Shown here: positions 1 through 9,472 of the stretch, piece by piece
Numbering within the stretch: position 1 is the first letter of the stretch
Layout: every line of letters starts with the position of its first letter
Origin: CAVSDF01 sp963726715
GTDB lineage: Bacteria; Bacteroidota; Rhodothermia; Rhodothermales; BA12
Assembly (NCBI GenBank): GCA_963726715.1
Contig: CAVSDF010000012.1
Coordinates: 1-37,401, forward strand
Direction: 5' to 3'
DNA: 37,401 nt
Program-made: the position numbers and the translations under genes
Notes under the pieces: generated by a model
Database searches by the model: none
What the model was told of the DNA's origin: nothing
What the model saw: the letters and a program-made list of their open reading frames with translations, nothing else

Positions 1-25
1 GCCACGATGTCTGCAACAGGGCGCC

Positions 26-655
26 TCACGGCACGCTCGGACGCGGCTTCGTCGCGGTGACGATGCGAAACAGACCGCCCGGTCCGTAGCCGGTCTCTTC
101 GATGCGTTCGAGCCCGGCGCCCGCGAGCAGCGGCCCGATGCGGCGCGTCACGTAGGTGGCGATCCACCTCGACAGGCGGTTGAACAGAACGAGGAGCGGC
201 GGCAGCGGCCCGTCGTCGGGCGCGAACTTGTCGAACACCGACACCCGCCCGCCGACGCGCACGACCCGCGCGGCCTCCCCAACGACCGCCGCCGGATCGT
301 CCACGACGGCCACGATGAGGTGCAGCAGGACCGCGTCGAAGCTCTCGTCTTCGAAGGGAAGCGCGGTCGCGTCGAGCTCCACGAAGGTCACCTCTCGCCC
401 GAGCCGCGCCGCACGCCGCCGCGCAATCGAGAGCATCAGCGGCGTCACATCCCCGAACGTCACGCGGACGCCCTTCGGCAGATGCGGCACGTCCTGCCCC
501 GTCCCGCCTCCGACGATCAGCACGCGCTCACCATCCGTCAAAGCGAGCCGCGCGATGGCCCGGCGCCGCGCGGGCGCCATCAGCCGCTCGAAGGCGAGGT
601 CGTAGACGGGCGCGTACAGCGTGTACAGGCGGCGCAGGTAGGCGGTGGACGGCAT
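26..655 (-). CDS. Class I SAM-dependent methyltransferase (UbiE/COQ5-like)
   Basis: The gene encodes 209 residues. The ATG at 655 is chosen because an upstream in-frame start at 697 would add a low-complexity proline/serine leader. The N-terminus has the YAPVYDLAFERL signature common in UbiE-like methyltransferases that act on lipids or quinones. It is followed by the glycine-rich SAM motif I (VLIVGGGTGQDV), an acidic residue at the end of strand 2 (GDVTPLML), the motif ELDATALPFEDESFD, and LHLIVAVVDDP in place of the usual strand-4 segment. The family transfers methyl groups from S-adenosylmethionine. The substrate cannot be read from the sequence, and no quinone genes lie nearby. It is divergent from the carbamoyltransferase gene, with a 171-bp gap holding a hairpin. 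A methyltransferase fold is near certain; the UbiE-like role is a guess. Confidence 0.88.
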   Translation of the reverse strand: MPSTAYLRRLYTLYAPVYDLAFERLMAPARRRAIARLALTDGERVLIVGGGTGQDVPHLPKGVRVTFGDVTPLMLSIARRRAARLGREVTFVELDATALPFEDESFDAVLLHLIVAVVDDPAAVVGEAARVVRVGGRVSVFDKFAPDDGPLPPLLVLFNRLSRWIATYVTRRIGPLLAGAGLERIEETGYGPGGLFRIVTATKPRPSVP

Positions 656-670
656 CGGCGGGGGGGATGG

Positions 671-693
671 AGGGTGCCAAGATCGGGCACCCT
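671..693. promoter_or_regulatory. 8-bp-stem hairpin between divergent genes
   Basis: AGGGTGCC and GGCACCCT form a perfect 8-bp inverted repeat around a 7-base loop. It lies 16 bp upstream of the methyltransferase start and 134 bp upstream of the carbamoyltransferase start. It could be an operator or a 5'-UTR hairpin. No T-tract follows on either strand, so a terminator is less likely. The function is inferred from position only. Confidence 0.4.
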
Positions 694-826
694 TCACGGA
701 CCGGGCAATGCGGCGGGGAGGCTCGCGGAAACGGCGGAGAGGGCCGCGCCCTCACCTCTCCGCCTGGCGTCAGCCTGCGGCGGACCGCCTCCTCGCCGCG
801 TTACCTTCCCGCATTCCCCCTCCTCC

Positions 827-2693
827 GTGCTCGTTCTCGGCATCTCGGCCTTCTACCACGACAGCGCGGCGGCGCTCGTGCGCGACGGCGACATCGTCGC
901 GGCGGCGCAGGAAGAGCGCTTCACGCGCGTCAAGCACGACGCGGCGTTCCCCGCGCCACGCCATCGCGCTACTGCCTCCGCGAGGCCGGGCCTCACGCTC
1001 GACGGACGTCGACCTCGTCGCGTTCTACGACAAGCCGCTGCTCAAATTCGAGCGGCTGCTGGAGACGTACGTCGCCTTCGCGCCGCGCGGGCTCGCGCTC
1101 GTTCGCTCGGCGATGCCGCGTCTGGCTCAAGGGCAAGCTGTGGATGGAGCGCCTACTCGACGCGAAGTGCCGCCTCGCCGAGGTCGGCGGTCGGCCGGCT
1201 ACGCCGGCCCGGTCCTCTTCACCGAGCACCACGAGAGCCACGCCGCGAGCGCCTTCTACCCGTCGCCGTTCGAGCGCGCCGCCTTCCTCACCACCGACGG
1301 CGTGGGCGAGTGGGCCACGACCGCGTACGGCGTCGGGCGCGGCGCCGACCTGCGGATCGACGCCGAGCAGCACTTTCCGCACTCGCTCGGGCTCTTCTAC
1401 TCGGCGTTCACGTACTTCACCGGCTTCCGCGTCAACTCGGGCGAGTACAAGCTGATGGGCCTCGCCCCGTACGGCACGCCGCGCTACGTCGACACCCTCC
1501 GCGAGCACGTGATCGACGTGCGCGACGACGGCTCGGTGCATCTCAACATGCGACTACTTCACCTACCGCGACCGGCCTCACGATGACCGGCGCGCAGATC
1601 GACGGCCTCTTCGGCGCCGCGCCGCGCTCCCGAGGCGCCGCTCGCGCAGCGCGAGATGGACCTCGCCGCGTCGGTGCAGGCGGTCACCGAGGAGGTGGTG
1701 CTGCAAGATGGCGCGCCACGTCCGCCGCGAGACCGGCGAGACGCGGCTGGCCATGGCCGGCGGCGTCGCGCTCAACTGCGTCGCCAACGGACGCCTCCTG
1801 CGCGAGGGCATCTTCGACGACGTGTGGATTCAGCCCGCCGCGGGCGATGCGGGCGGCGCGCTCGGCGCGGCGCTCCTCGCGTATCACCGCTAGCCGGCAG
1901 CAGCCGCGCACCGTCGCCCACGCCCGACGCGATGCGCGGCGCGCTGCTCGGCCCCGCCTTCTGTCGACGTGAGATCGAGGCCGTGCGCGTTCCGCGCCAG
2001 CGGCGTCCCGCACGACCGCTATCGACGACGCGGCGGCGCTGTCGAGCAGGTCGCCGGGCTGCTCGCCGACGGGATGGTGGTCGGGTGGTTGCAGGGGCCG
2101 GATGGAGTTCGGGCCGCGCGCGCTCGGCGCCCGCTCGATCCTCGCCGACGCGCGCGGGCGCGAGATGCAGCGGCTCGGTGAACCTGAAGATCAAGTTCCG
2201 CGAGTCGCTTCCGCCCGTTCGCGCCCGCCGTGCTGCGACGAGCACGCAAGCCGAGTGGTTCGACCTCGCCTTCCCCGACGGCGCGCCGAGAGCCCGTACA
2301 TGCTGCTCGTCGGCGGTGTGCAAGGGCGCAGTCGTCAGTGGCGAAGGCCTCGACCGGCGGCACGCACGTCGACAGCCCCCTCCCTGCCGTGACGCACGTG
2401 GACGGATCGGCCCGCGTGCAGACCGTTCGGCGCAGATCAGAACCCGGCGCTTCCACGCCCTGTCTGGCGCCTTCCACGCGCGGACGGGCGTGCCGGTGCT
2501 CGTCAACACCAGCTTCAACGTGCGCGGCGAACCCATCGTCTGCACCGCCGACGACGCCTACCGCTGCTTCCGCCGCACGCACATGGACGCGCTCGTCGTC
2601 GGCCCGTTCGTCCTCGAAAAGCGCCACATCCCCGGCGCCGACGCCGACGTGCTGACGGCCGATGAGGTCGCCGCGACCTACGGCCTCGACTGA
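827..2693 (+). pseudogene. Carbamoyltransferase (NodU/CmcH family), broken by many one-base indels
   Basis: A GTG at 827 opens with LVLGISAFYHDSAAALV, the standard N-terminus of this family. A family-like protein of about 620 residues can be followed to the stop at 2691-2693, but only by changing frame more than ten times. Conserved blocks are intact: QEERFTRVKHDAAFP, FTEHHESHAASAFY, TTDGVGEW, NSGEYKLMGLAPYG, AMAGGVALNCVANG, MEFGPRALGARSIL, VNLKIKFRES and VNTSFNVRGEPIV near the end. Most breaks are single added bases, for example near 955, 1553, 1629, 1707, 2101 and 2177; a few look like single losses. The family transfers carbamoyl from carbamoyl phosphate to hydroxyl groups of sugars, antibiotics or other metabolites. 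No biosynthetic cluster surrounds it. Conserved motifs without substitution decay suggest sequencing error or very recent inactivation. Confidence 0.85.
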
Positions 2694-3190
2694 CTCGATG
2701 CCGCCTGGAAGCGTGCTCGCTCACGGGGGCAAACACCGCAGTGACGCCGAGCGAGAGGCAGAGCCGCATCACGCGCCCGACCACTCCGCGTGCTGGTGCG
2801 GCCCCTGAAAGAGCGTGTCGTTGTCGAACTGCGCGTAGTCGGGCAAACCGTGCGCGCGCCAGTGGGCCGACGAGACGCTCGACACCGGTCGCCTTGACCG
2901 ATGCCTCTTGCGGCCACGAGGCGACGAGCCCACCGTGGATGGAGACGCAGTTGAGCACCTCGACGAGCGGCCGTCCTTGATCTTGAGCCCTCGACGAGTC
3001 GAAGGCATCGACCTCGGCGCGCCGTTGGCCACGTCATGGAGGTACCAGCGAGGCGGCGACGTGCGACGCGGGGTGCGCTGGCGGTCGAGCAGGCCGTAGC
3101 GCTGAGGCGCCCGATGGTGCGCCGCTCGGCAGGGCGCCCACACGGCCTCGACGAGCGCGTGGCGAACGGGCGGCGGCGTACTCGCCGAGC
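2693..3190 (-). mobile_element. Remnant of a DDE-type (integrase-core) transposase
   Basis: On the minus strand, fragments in several frames line up as one transposase: GLLDRQRTPRR and PPRWYLHDVANG, then AEVDAFD, VEVLNCVSIHGGLVASWP, AHWRAHGLPDYAQFDNDT with FQGPHQH, and VGRVMRLCLSLGVTAVFAP. This is the integrase-core pattern, with the first two catalytic acids probably in EVDAFD and FDNDT. The reading frame breaks repeatedly and no complete start is visible. Homology stops near RARFQAA, right against the stop codon of the carbamoyltransferase gene, so the C-terminal part is missing. No terminal inverted repeats were found. It is a dead fragment, or an intact copy damaged by indels and truncation. 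Confidence 0.75.
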
Positions 3191-3242
3191 GGCGTCACCT
3201 CGATCGACCGCTCTGTCTGCCTGCGCCGATCACTCTCTGAAA

Positions 3243-4696
3243 TCAGACCGACCGGTCTTTATCGGCTTTCGGAGCGGCGAGGGGCAGGTCGAACCAGAAG
3301 CGCGAGCCGCGCCCGAGGGTGCTCTCGACGCGGACCGGCGTGCCGTGGGCGTGGAGGATCTGGCTGACGATGGAGAGGCCGAGGCCGGTGCCACCGCTCT
3401 TGCGGCTGCGGTCGGGATCGACGCGGTAGAAGCGCTCGAAGATGCGGTCGAGTTTGTCGTCGGGGATGCCCTTGCCGGTGTCCAGTACCTCGATGCGGGC
3501 GCTGCGCCGTCGCGGGCCGAGATGCGCAGCCGGATGCCGCCTTCGTCGGTGTAGGCGATGGCGTTCTCGATGAGGTTCGTCACGACCTGCCGGATGCGGT
3601 TGCGGTCGGCGGTGACGCGGAGCGGCGTCGTGCCCATGTCGAGCGCGAGCGCCTTCTCGTCGGCGCGCGGGCGCATCATCTCGCCGACCTCATCGACGAG
3701 GCCTTGCAGGTCGAAATCCGTCGGGCGCAGCAGGTTTTCGCTCTTGTGTTCGAGGCGCGCGATCTCGATGAGATCGGTGAAGAGGTTCTGCAAGCGGTTG
3801 AGGCTGGCGAGGCCTTTCTGCGCATACCGCTTCCGCTGCTCGTCGGCGAGGGGCGTGCCGAGGGCTTCGAGGTAGCCGGAGATGGCGAAGATCGGGTTGC
3901 GGACCTCGTGCGAGACGTTGCCGATGAACTCGCTCTGCACGCGCGCCATCCGTTCGAGCGCGACGATCTTGGCGCGGAAGGCGTCGGCCATCCGCGTGAG
4001 ACTCTTGCCGACGTCCTGAAACTCCGCCGCACGCGATTTGAGGGCGATCGGCGGGTCGTACTCCCCCTCGGCGATGTCGTGCGCGGCGTCGCGGACGTCG
4101 TGGAGCGGACGCGTGATCGACCGCGCGAGCAGGATCGACCCCGCGGCGACGAGCGCAAGGGCCATCGCAAGACCGACGAAGACGGCGCTGCGGGTGCGCT
4201 CGACGAGGGTGTAGAGGAGCGGTTCGGGCTGCCCGATCTCTAAGATCTCGCCCGTCTGCAGGCGCACGGCGGCATAGCGGACGCGCTGCCCGTTGGCGTC
4301 TCGGACGGTGCGGAAGGCGGCGGAGTCGCCGGGCGCGAACGTCGGCGTCTCGGGGTCCGGGCGCACGAGCGGCTTGCCATCGGCGTAGTCGACGCGCGCA
4401 GTATCGCCGGTGATGAGGGCGAAGCGGAGGTCGAGCGTGCGGCTCGTCTGCTCGAACGCGCGCAGGCGGGCGGCGTCGGTCTCCTCGCTCTCCAGCACCT
4501 CGCCGACGCGCGCGGCCTGCGCGACGAGCGTCGCTTCGAGCGTTCGGCGCGCTTCGGGGCGCAGCACGACCTGCACGTAAACGACGAGCGAGACGATGGC
4601 GAGGCCGACCGAGGCGCCGAGCGTCACCATCGTCCACGTCAGGATCGGCGCGCGGCGCGGGACGAGGCGGGCGGCGTAGTGCGCGAGCGGGGACAT
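3243..4696 (-). CDS. Membrane sensor histidine kinase with HAMP domain (one frameshift)
   Basis: The ATG at 4696 gives a protein with TM helix 1 at residues about 18-45, an extracytoplasmic sensor region to about 168, TM helix 2 at 170-192, HAMP at about 192-245 and a HisKA domain with the phosphoacceptor His at about 263 in VSHEVRNP. The N-box reads VVTNLIENAIAY. A one-base break near 3505 separates this from the rest of the ATPase domain, which continues in another frame as VLDTGKGIPDD and GGTGLGLSIVSQ and ends with a natural stop at 3243. The total of about 484 residues is normal for PhoR-like kinases. It lies 199 bp downstream of a same-strand OmpR-type regulator, so the two probably form a two-component system. 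The signal is unknown. The frameshift is probably a sequence error. Confidence 0.9.
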
Positions 4697-4895
4697 CGGG
4701 GCGGGCGGCGTCGGGCGGGGAGAATCACGTGGGCCCCAAACGCGCAAGGGCGACCGGTGGCCGCCCCTGCGGGTCAAGCATCGGCGCAGGACGCGCCAGA
4801 TTCGTGTGGACGAGCGGCAGATGCCGCGAGGCGAGGCAGCGAGGGCGCGGCGGCGGCACGATCGCCGCTCGCCGTCTCAGCACCCCGCAACCGGC

Positions 4896-5630
4896 TCAGG
4901 CATCCTCGGTCTCGGCGTTCGCGTCGGCTTCCTCGACGAAGCGGTAGCCCACGCCACGCACCGTCTGGATGTGAACGGCGAACGAGCCGAGCTTCTCGCG
5001 CAGGTTCTTGATGTGCGCGTCGACGGTGCGCTCGGTCACCATCATCGCGTCCTTCCAGATCGTCTCGAGGAGGTGCTGGCGCGTGAACGCCTTGCGCGGG
5101 TGACGGACGAGGTAGCGGAGCAGTTCGAACTCGGTGAGCGTGAGGCCGAGGTCGCGGCCGCCGAGGCTGGCGCGGTACTCGTCCTCGTAGATCGTCATGT
5201 CGTTGACCTGCAGGATGCGCGTCTCCTCGACGCCGGTGCGGCGCAGGACGGTGCGCACCTGCGCGAGCACGAGCGACGGCGAGACCGGCTTCGTCAGGTA
5301 GGCGTCGGCGCCGAGCATGAGGCCCTTCACCTGATCGTCCTCCTCGGTCTTGGCCGAGAGGAAGATGATGGGGATGTGCTCGGTCTCGGCGCGGCTGCGG
5401 AGCGCCTGCACGACCTCGTAGCCGTCCTTGCCCGGCATCATGATGTCGAGCACGATCAGGTCGATGTCGTTGTTGTTGCGGCGGACGGCCTCGAGGGCCT
5501 GCTCGCCGTCGTAGGCACGTTCGACGCGGTATCCTTCCTGTTCGAGGAAGTGACCGATGACCTCGACGTTGTCTTCCTCGTCGTCCACGACGAGAATGCG
5601 GAGATCCGACGGTTCAGATGCGGTGGCCAT
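4896..5630 (-). CDS. OmpR/PhoB-type response regulator
   Basis: The gene encodes 244 residues. The receiver domain has acidic pair D16-D17 (LVVDDEED), phosphoacceptor D62 (IVLDIMMPGKDG), a switch Ser in IIFLSAK and the conserved Lys at about 114 (YLTKP). The C-terminal winged helix (about 140-235) has LTLTEFELLRYLVRHP, FTRQHLLETIW, RTVDAHIKNLREKL and VRGVGYRF, typical of PhoB-like DNA-binding domains. Phosphorylated forms bind direct-repeat promoter sites. It precedes the sensor kinase on the same strand and is very likely its partner. The leader just before the ATG is pyrimidine-rich and lacks a Shine-Dalgarno sequence. The regulon is unknown. Confidence 0.95.
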   Translation of the reverse strand: MATASEPSDLRILVVDDEEDNVEVIGHFLEQEGYRVERAYDGEQALEAVRRNNNDIDLIVLDIMMPGKDGYEVVQALRSRAETEHIPIIFLSAKTEEDDQVKGLMLGADAYLTKPVSPSLVLAQVRTVLRRTGVEETRILQVNDMTIYEDEYRASLGGRDLGLTLTEFELLRYLVRHPRKAFTRQHLLETIWKDAMMVTERTVDAHIKNLREKLGSFAVHIQTVRGVGYRFVEEADANAETEDA

Positions 5631-5780
5631 TGCGCGTGGTGGAGGATAGGTGAAGGGCGGAAGATAGGTCGGGGATACGCGCGGGCCGCATCGCGTGGTC
5701 CGCCCACTTCACAATCGGCCCTCACAGCCTCAGGACTTACGCACAGGGCAGCAAACCTGCCGTCCGCGGCCTGGCGTTGC

Positions 5781-6095
5781 CCCGTTTCGGTGGTTCTCCC
5801 GCACGGTGTGTGACCGAATCAGGGAGACTCCAGTAGCCCCCCCTTGCACCCTCGTCCGCAATACGCCGACGACGGATGGATCGAGGCGGACGCATCAAGC
5901 GGCGTCGGCAGTGCGTGCGGCTCTTGAGGCAGCACTGCCCAGGCCCCTTCCACAGGCGAGAACCGTCGATTTCGCTCATCAGACTCAACGGCGGACTCGA
6001 CGCAACGTGCGGGACAACCACCAAACCGGGTCACCTCTACAAGGTGAAATGACCGATTTCATACGGTTGCGCGCTCAAGTCGGCGTCTCCGCATC
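5781..6095. repeat. Dispersed ~300-bp repeat, copy 1
   Basis: This stretch matches 27471-27870 in the same order and orientation. Shared exact blocks include CCGCACGGTGTGTGA, TCAGGGAG, GCACCCTC, CGACGACGG, TGGATCGAG, CCCCTTCCACAGGC, GAACCGTCGATTTC and CCACCAAACCGGGTCA, separated by diverged segments and small indels. Weaker similarity continues to about 6095 (ATACG...GCTCA). No convincing reading frame runs through both copies, although peptides from one minus-strand frame also resemble each other. Just upstream, at about 5731-5744, CAGGACTTACGCA resembles the ends of some insertion sequences. It may be a decayed insertion sequence or a non-autonomous element. It sits in the gene-free interval 5631-6378. 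Confidence 0.7.
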
Positions 6096-6195
6096 CACAC
6101 GGCACTCGCCTCGCGGAGTCTTGGCATACACTGGACCGGTCGGACCTCTCATGCGCCCGCAGGGCCGTTCCGTTCTGTCTTGATCTTCGACGCCT

Positions 6196-6330
6196 TCATT
6201 GCGAGGAGTCCCGCCTTCGTCGGGATGAACTCCGCGACAGCCTGCCCCGCCGCAGGGCGACATGACAATCTGGATCGACGGGCGCCTTCGGTCTGGATTG
6301 CCACGGCCCTTCCAGGGCCTCGCACTGACA
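6196..6330. repeat. Palindromic intergenic repeat with GTCATTGCGAG-type arms
   Basis: The left arm TCATTGCGAGG (6196) and right arm CCTCGCACTGACA (6318) are imperfect inverted repeats, with an inner TCCCG/CGGGA hairpin. This matches the general form of short palindromic repeats (GTCATTGCGAG...CTCGCAATGAC) seen between genes in many bacterial phyla. A related element lies at 9180-9264. It is 49 bp from the end of the TonB receptor gene and may act in 3' mRNA structure. No coding sequence is visible here. Confidence 0.6.
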
Positions 6331-6378
6331 CAACGGGAGGACGGATGCAGAACGTAACGGCCCTGCTCATGCGCCCGG

Positions 6379-9093
6379 TCAGATCGTCGCGGAGAGTTCG
6401 AAGAGCGGTAGGAGCGGTAGGCCGCGGCGGGTGCTCACGCTGACGCCGGTGGCGGTGGGCGCGTAGATGCGCTCGAAGACGTTGCGGTAGATGAGCAGGT
6501 TGTAGAGCTGCAACGTCGCCTGCCACCGGGCGTCGAGGGCGCGAAAGGGGAGGCGCAGCGTCGCGTCGAGGCGGCCGTACGGGGGGAGGCGGCCGTTGAG
6601 CGTCGCCGGACGTTCGAGGTAGGTCGCCGGCTCGGTGTCGTCGAGGCCGTCGCCGACGCGGTACCGGGCGACGGGCACGGCCTCGGGGAATCCCGTCCGC
6701 AACTCGCCGCTCAGGCCCGCGACGACGGTCCCGAAGCGCCGCTCGACGCTTCCCTCGATGCGCTGCGGCACGTCGTAGCGCGCCACGCCGTAGCGCTCGC
6801 GCCCGACGATGCGGCGCTCGCTGCGCTCGGCGGTGTAGGCGACGAGGTAACGCCACGGCCCGCGCGATCCCTGCGCGCTCGCTTCCAGACCGATGGCCCG
6901 CGCGTCGGCCCGCGCGTACTGCCCGAGGAGCGCTGCGAGGTCGATGCCCGCGCCGTCGAGCGCGTCCTTGACGAGCGGATCGTCGGACGGGAGAAGCACG
7001 TCGCGCGCCTGCCGCCGGTACGCCTCGACGCCGACGACCGCTGCCTTCCCGATCCGCACTTCTCCACCGACGGCCGCCTGCACGCCGACCGCGGGCGGCA
7101 CCTGCCGCGAGGCGGGAATCCAGCGCTCGGCGACGAGGTCGTAGAGCAGCGACGTGCGGTCGCGCAGCCGCTGCATCGACTGCACCGCCGCGCCCGCGCC
7201 CGCGCGCACGACGGCCCGCCCCGGCACGACGCGCCACTGCGCCGACACGTTGGGCAGGAGGTAGCGGTACGGCCCCGGCCCGAGCACCGTCGCCCGAAGC
7301 CCGCCCTGGACGTCGAACCGCGCCGACGGCGAGGCGCGAAGCTGGGCATACACGACGCCCTCGGCGCCGTCGACGTCGAGGCGTTTGAGCGGCTCGGGCG
7401 TGGTCTCGGCGAGGACGTTCGTGGTCGTCGAGAAGAGCAGCGACTCGAACCGGCGGAGGGCGCCCTGCACCCCGAAGGTCGCCGTCAGATGCGGCGTGAG
7501 CGTCGCGCTCGCCCCGAGGCGCAGGCCCGTTTCCGAGAGCCGCACGCCGTAGTCCGCGCGGATCGTCGCCGATTGCGTCGGGCGGAGCAGCGTCCGCTCG
7601 CGGGCGTGGTAGCTCGACACGTAGGCCGTCGCCGTCGTCACGACGCGCGCGGAGGCGAGGTACTGGTGCCGCACGCTCACGAGGCGGTTGCCCCACGTGT
7701 GATCGACATCGAAGACGAGGTCCGACGGCGTGATGCGCGACGGGCGCAGGAGCGAACCGACGCCGATCGGCGTGTCGAAGGGCAGGCGCACGTCGAGGCG
7801 GTCGCCGCCGTTGTAGACGCTCGCCGAGATGCGGTGCCGAAACCCCGGACGCAGCGTCGCCTTGACGTTGAGGTCGGCGAAGTAGTAGGCCGTCCGGAGG
7901 GTGTCGAGAAGCATCTCGCTGGCGACCGGATGCCGCTCGCCGATGAGCTTGTCGACGTACGACCGCCGCGCCGACACCATGAGGGACGCGCCCCTCGTGA
8001 TCGGCGTCTCGATCAGGTAGCGCGCGGCGAGCACGCCGACGGCGGCGGTGAGCGACGGCTGCTCCTGGTTGCCGTCGCGCAGTTCGGTCTCGACGACCGA
8101 CGAAAGGCGTCCGCCGTGCTCGGCGGGGAAGATGCCGCGGTAGAGCCGCACCTGGCTGACGGTCTCGCTCTGGAACGTGGAGACGAGGGTAAAGGCGTGC
8201 CACGGATGGTAGACGGGCGCGTCGTCGAGGAGGTAGAGGTTCTCGTCCGGCTCGCCGCCGCGCACGAGGAGGCCACCGGCGGCGGCGCCCGCGCGCGAGA
8301 CGCCGGGCAGCCATTCGAGCTTGCGGAGGAGGTCCTGCTCGCCGAGCGAGGCGGGCAGCAGGTCGAGTTCGGCGGCGGTGAGTTCGCTCGTGCCGGGCGG
8401 CGGCGCCGTGAGCGCCCGTCCGCGCTCGACGACGACCTCGCGGACCTCGATCCGCGCCGGGCGCAGCCGCAGCACCGCCCGTGTCTGGCTCGCCGCAAGA
8501 ACGGTGTCGAGCGGCAGGTAGCCGACGTACGTCGCCCGCACGCGGTGCCGCCCCTCCTCGACCGATGGCACGACGAAGTAGCCCGCCGACGACGCCTGCG
8601 CGCCGCGCCGCAGGTCCGGCAGCGCCACGCTCGCGCCCGGCAGCACCTCGCCCGTCGCGGCGTCGAGCACGAACCCCGCCATCGTCACCCGCTCGACGCG
8701 CGGCGGGCGCGGCCGCTCGACGGGCAGTGTCACCGGCACGGCGGGCACGGGCGCGACGCGGCGGCGCAGCGCCACCTGCCGCGCCCCGACCGGCACCGCT
8801 TCGAGGTCCGTTCCGGCGACGATGCACGCGAGCGCCGCACGGGCATCGCGGCCTTCGTAGCGACAGGCGGTGCGTTCGTTCGCCACGAGCGCGCGGGTGT
8901 AGACCACGTCGAGGCCGCCGCGCCGCACCTGCGCGAGCGCCGCCTCGACCGGTCCCGGCTCGATCCGCATCGTCTGCACGCCCTGCGCCCGCGCGCTGTC
9001 GGCGACGAGGAGGGCGAGCACGAGCGCGCCGAGCGTCCCCGCAGCGTGCGCGGCGGCGGTCGCGCGTCGAAGGAGAGAGAGGCGGTGCGTCAC
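6379..9093 (-). CDS. TonB-dependent outer-membrane receptor with STN and carboxypeptidase-regulatory domains
   Basis: The gene encodes 904 residues from a GTG at 9093. A signal peptide (about 1-36, hydrophobic LGALVLALLVADSARAQ) precedes an STN domain (about 40-105, MRIEPGPVEAALAQ), the domain that meets a FecR-type anti-sigma factor. A carboxypeptidase-regulatory-like domain follows (about 130-215, MAGFVLDAATGEVLPGASV), then the plug (about 235-350, with LLRKLEWLPGVSRAG, LLVRGGEPDENLYLLDDAPVYHP and HGGRLSSVVE) and a beta-barrel to the C-terminus. The family imports ligands such as siderophores across the outer membrane using TonB energy. The ligand cannot be told. Downstream order sigma, FecR, receptor on the same strand fits FecI/FecR/FecA-type surface signalling. 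The frame is unbroken. Confidence 0.92.
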   Translation of the reverse strand: MTHRLSLLRRATAAAHAAGTLGALVLALLVADSARAQGVQTMRIEPGPVEAALAQVRRGGLDVVYTRALVANERTACRYEGRDARAALACIVAGTDLEAVPVGARQVALRRRVAPVPAVPVTLPVERPRPPRVERVTMAGFVLDAATGEVLPGASVALPDLRRGAQASSAGYFVVPSVEEGRHRVRATYVGYLPLDTVLAASQTRAVLRLRPARIEVREVVVERGRALTAPPPGTSELTAAELDLLPASLGEQDLLRKLEWLPGVSRAGAAAGGLLVRGGEPDENLYLLDDAPVYHPWHAFTLVSTFQSETVSQVRLYRGIFPAEHGGRLSSVVETELRDGNQEQPSLTAAVGVLAARYLIETPITRGASLMVSARRSYVDKLIGERHPVASEMLLDTLRTAYYFADLNVKATLRPGFRHRISASVYNGGDRLDVRLPFDTPIGVGSLLRPSRITPSDLVFDVDHTWGNRLVSVRHQYLASARVVTTATAYVSSYHARERTLLRPTQSATIRADYGVRLSETGLRLGASATLTPHLTATFGVQGALRRFESLLFSTTTNVLAETTPEPLKRLDVDGAEGVVYAQLRASPSARFDVQGGLRATVLGPGPYRYLLPNVSAQWRVVPGRAVVRAGAGAAVQSMQRLRDRTSLLYDLVAERWIPASRQVPPAVGVQAAVGGEVRIGKAAVVGVEAYRRQARDVLLPSDDPLVKDALDGAGIDLAALLGQYARADARAIGLEASAQGSRGPWRYLVAYTAERSERRIVGRERYGVARYDVPQRIEGSVERRFGTVVAGLSGELRTGFPEAVPVARYRVGDGLDDTEPATYLERPATLNGRLPPYGRLDATLRLPFRALDARWQATLQLYNLLIYRNVFERIYAPTATGVSVSTRRGLPLLPLFELSATI

Positions 9094-9179
9094 GCCGCCG
9101 GTTACGCCGGTGCCGTGCGGCGGTGCCCCGGCGGTACAGGGCTGTTCAGTTCTCCATCCGAGCGCTCCGGAGCAGCCGT

Positions 9180-9264
9180 GTCATCGCGAGCGCAGCGTGG
9201 CACTCTCGTCGTCGAGCGCGCTCAATGACCGGATGGCCACGTCGCTCCGCGCCTCGCAACGACA
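9180..9264. repeat. Palindromic repeat with GTCATCGCGAG/CTCGCAACGAC arms
   Basis: GTCATCGCGAG at 9180-9190 pairs imperfectly with CTCGCAACGAC at 9253-9263, with further pairing inward (AGCGTGGCA against GGCCACGTCGCT). It belongs to the same repeat type as 6196-6330. It lies in the 379-bp gap between the fecR-like gene and the receptor gene, so it would be inside the transcript if the two are co-transcribed. Confidence 0.65.
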
Positions 9265-9374
9265 AGCCGCGGGATTCGAGGCAAAAGGAACCGGCCTGCC
9301 TGGCAGTGGGGCCAACCTCTGGTGCGGGCGGCCAGGCGGTGCGACGTGCCGTGGCTGAGCACCCGCCCTGAGCC

Positions 9375-9414
9375 TGTCGAAGGGGGTCGGCGCCTGCGCG
9401 CTGGCCCTTCGACA
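9375..9414. repeat. Palindromic repeat with TGTCGAAGGG arms
   Basis: TGTCGAAGGG (9375-9384) and CCCTTCGACA (9405-9414) form a perfect 10-bp inverted repeat with a 20-base loop. The flank GAGCCTGTCGAAGGG resembles a short palindromic repeat found between genes in many bacteria. It lies 58 bp downstream of the fecR-like stop codon (minus strand), where it could act as a terminator or mRNA 3' stabiliser. Confidence 0.6.
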
Positions 9415-9472
9415 CGGTGCGGCAGGCGGGACGGCGGCGGGACGCGCACGCACGTTCTCTACGGACGCGGAC

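Noticed and set aside
827..2693. Programmed ribosomal frameshifting to explain the broken genes
   Set aside because: More than ten changes per gene, of both signs and without slippery sites plus downstream structures, are not compatible with known programmed frameshifting.
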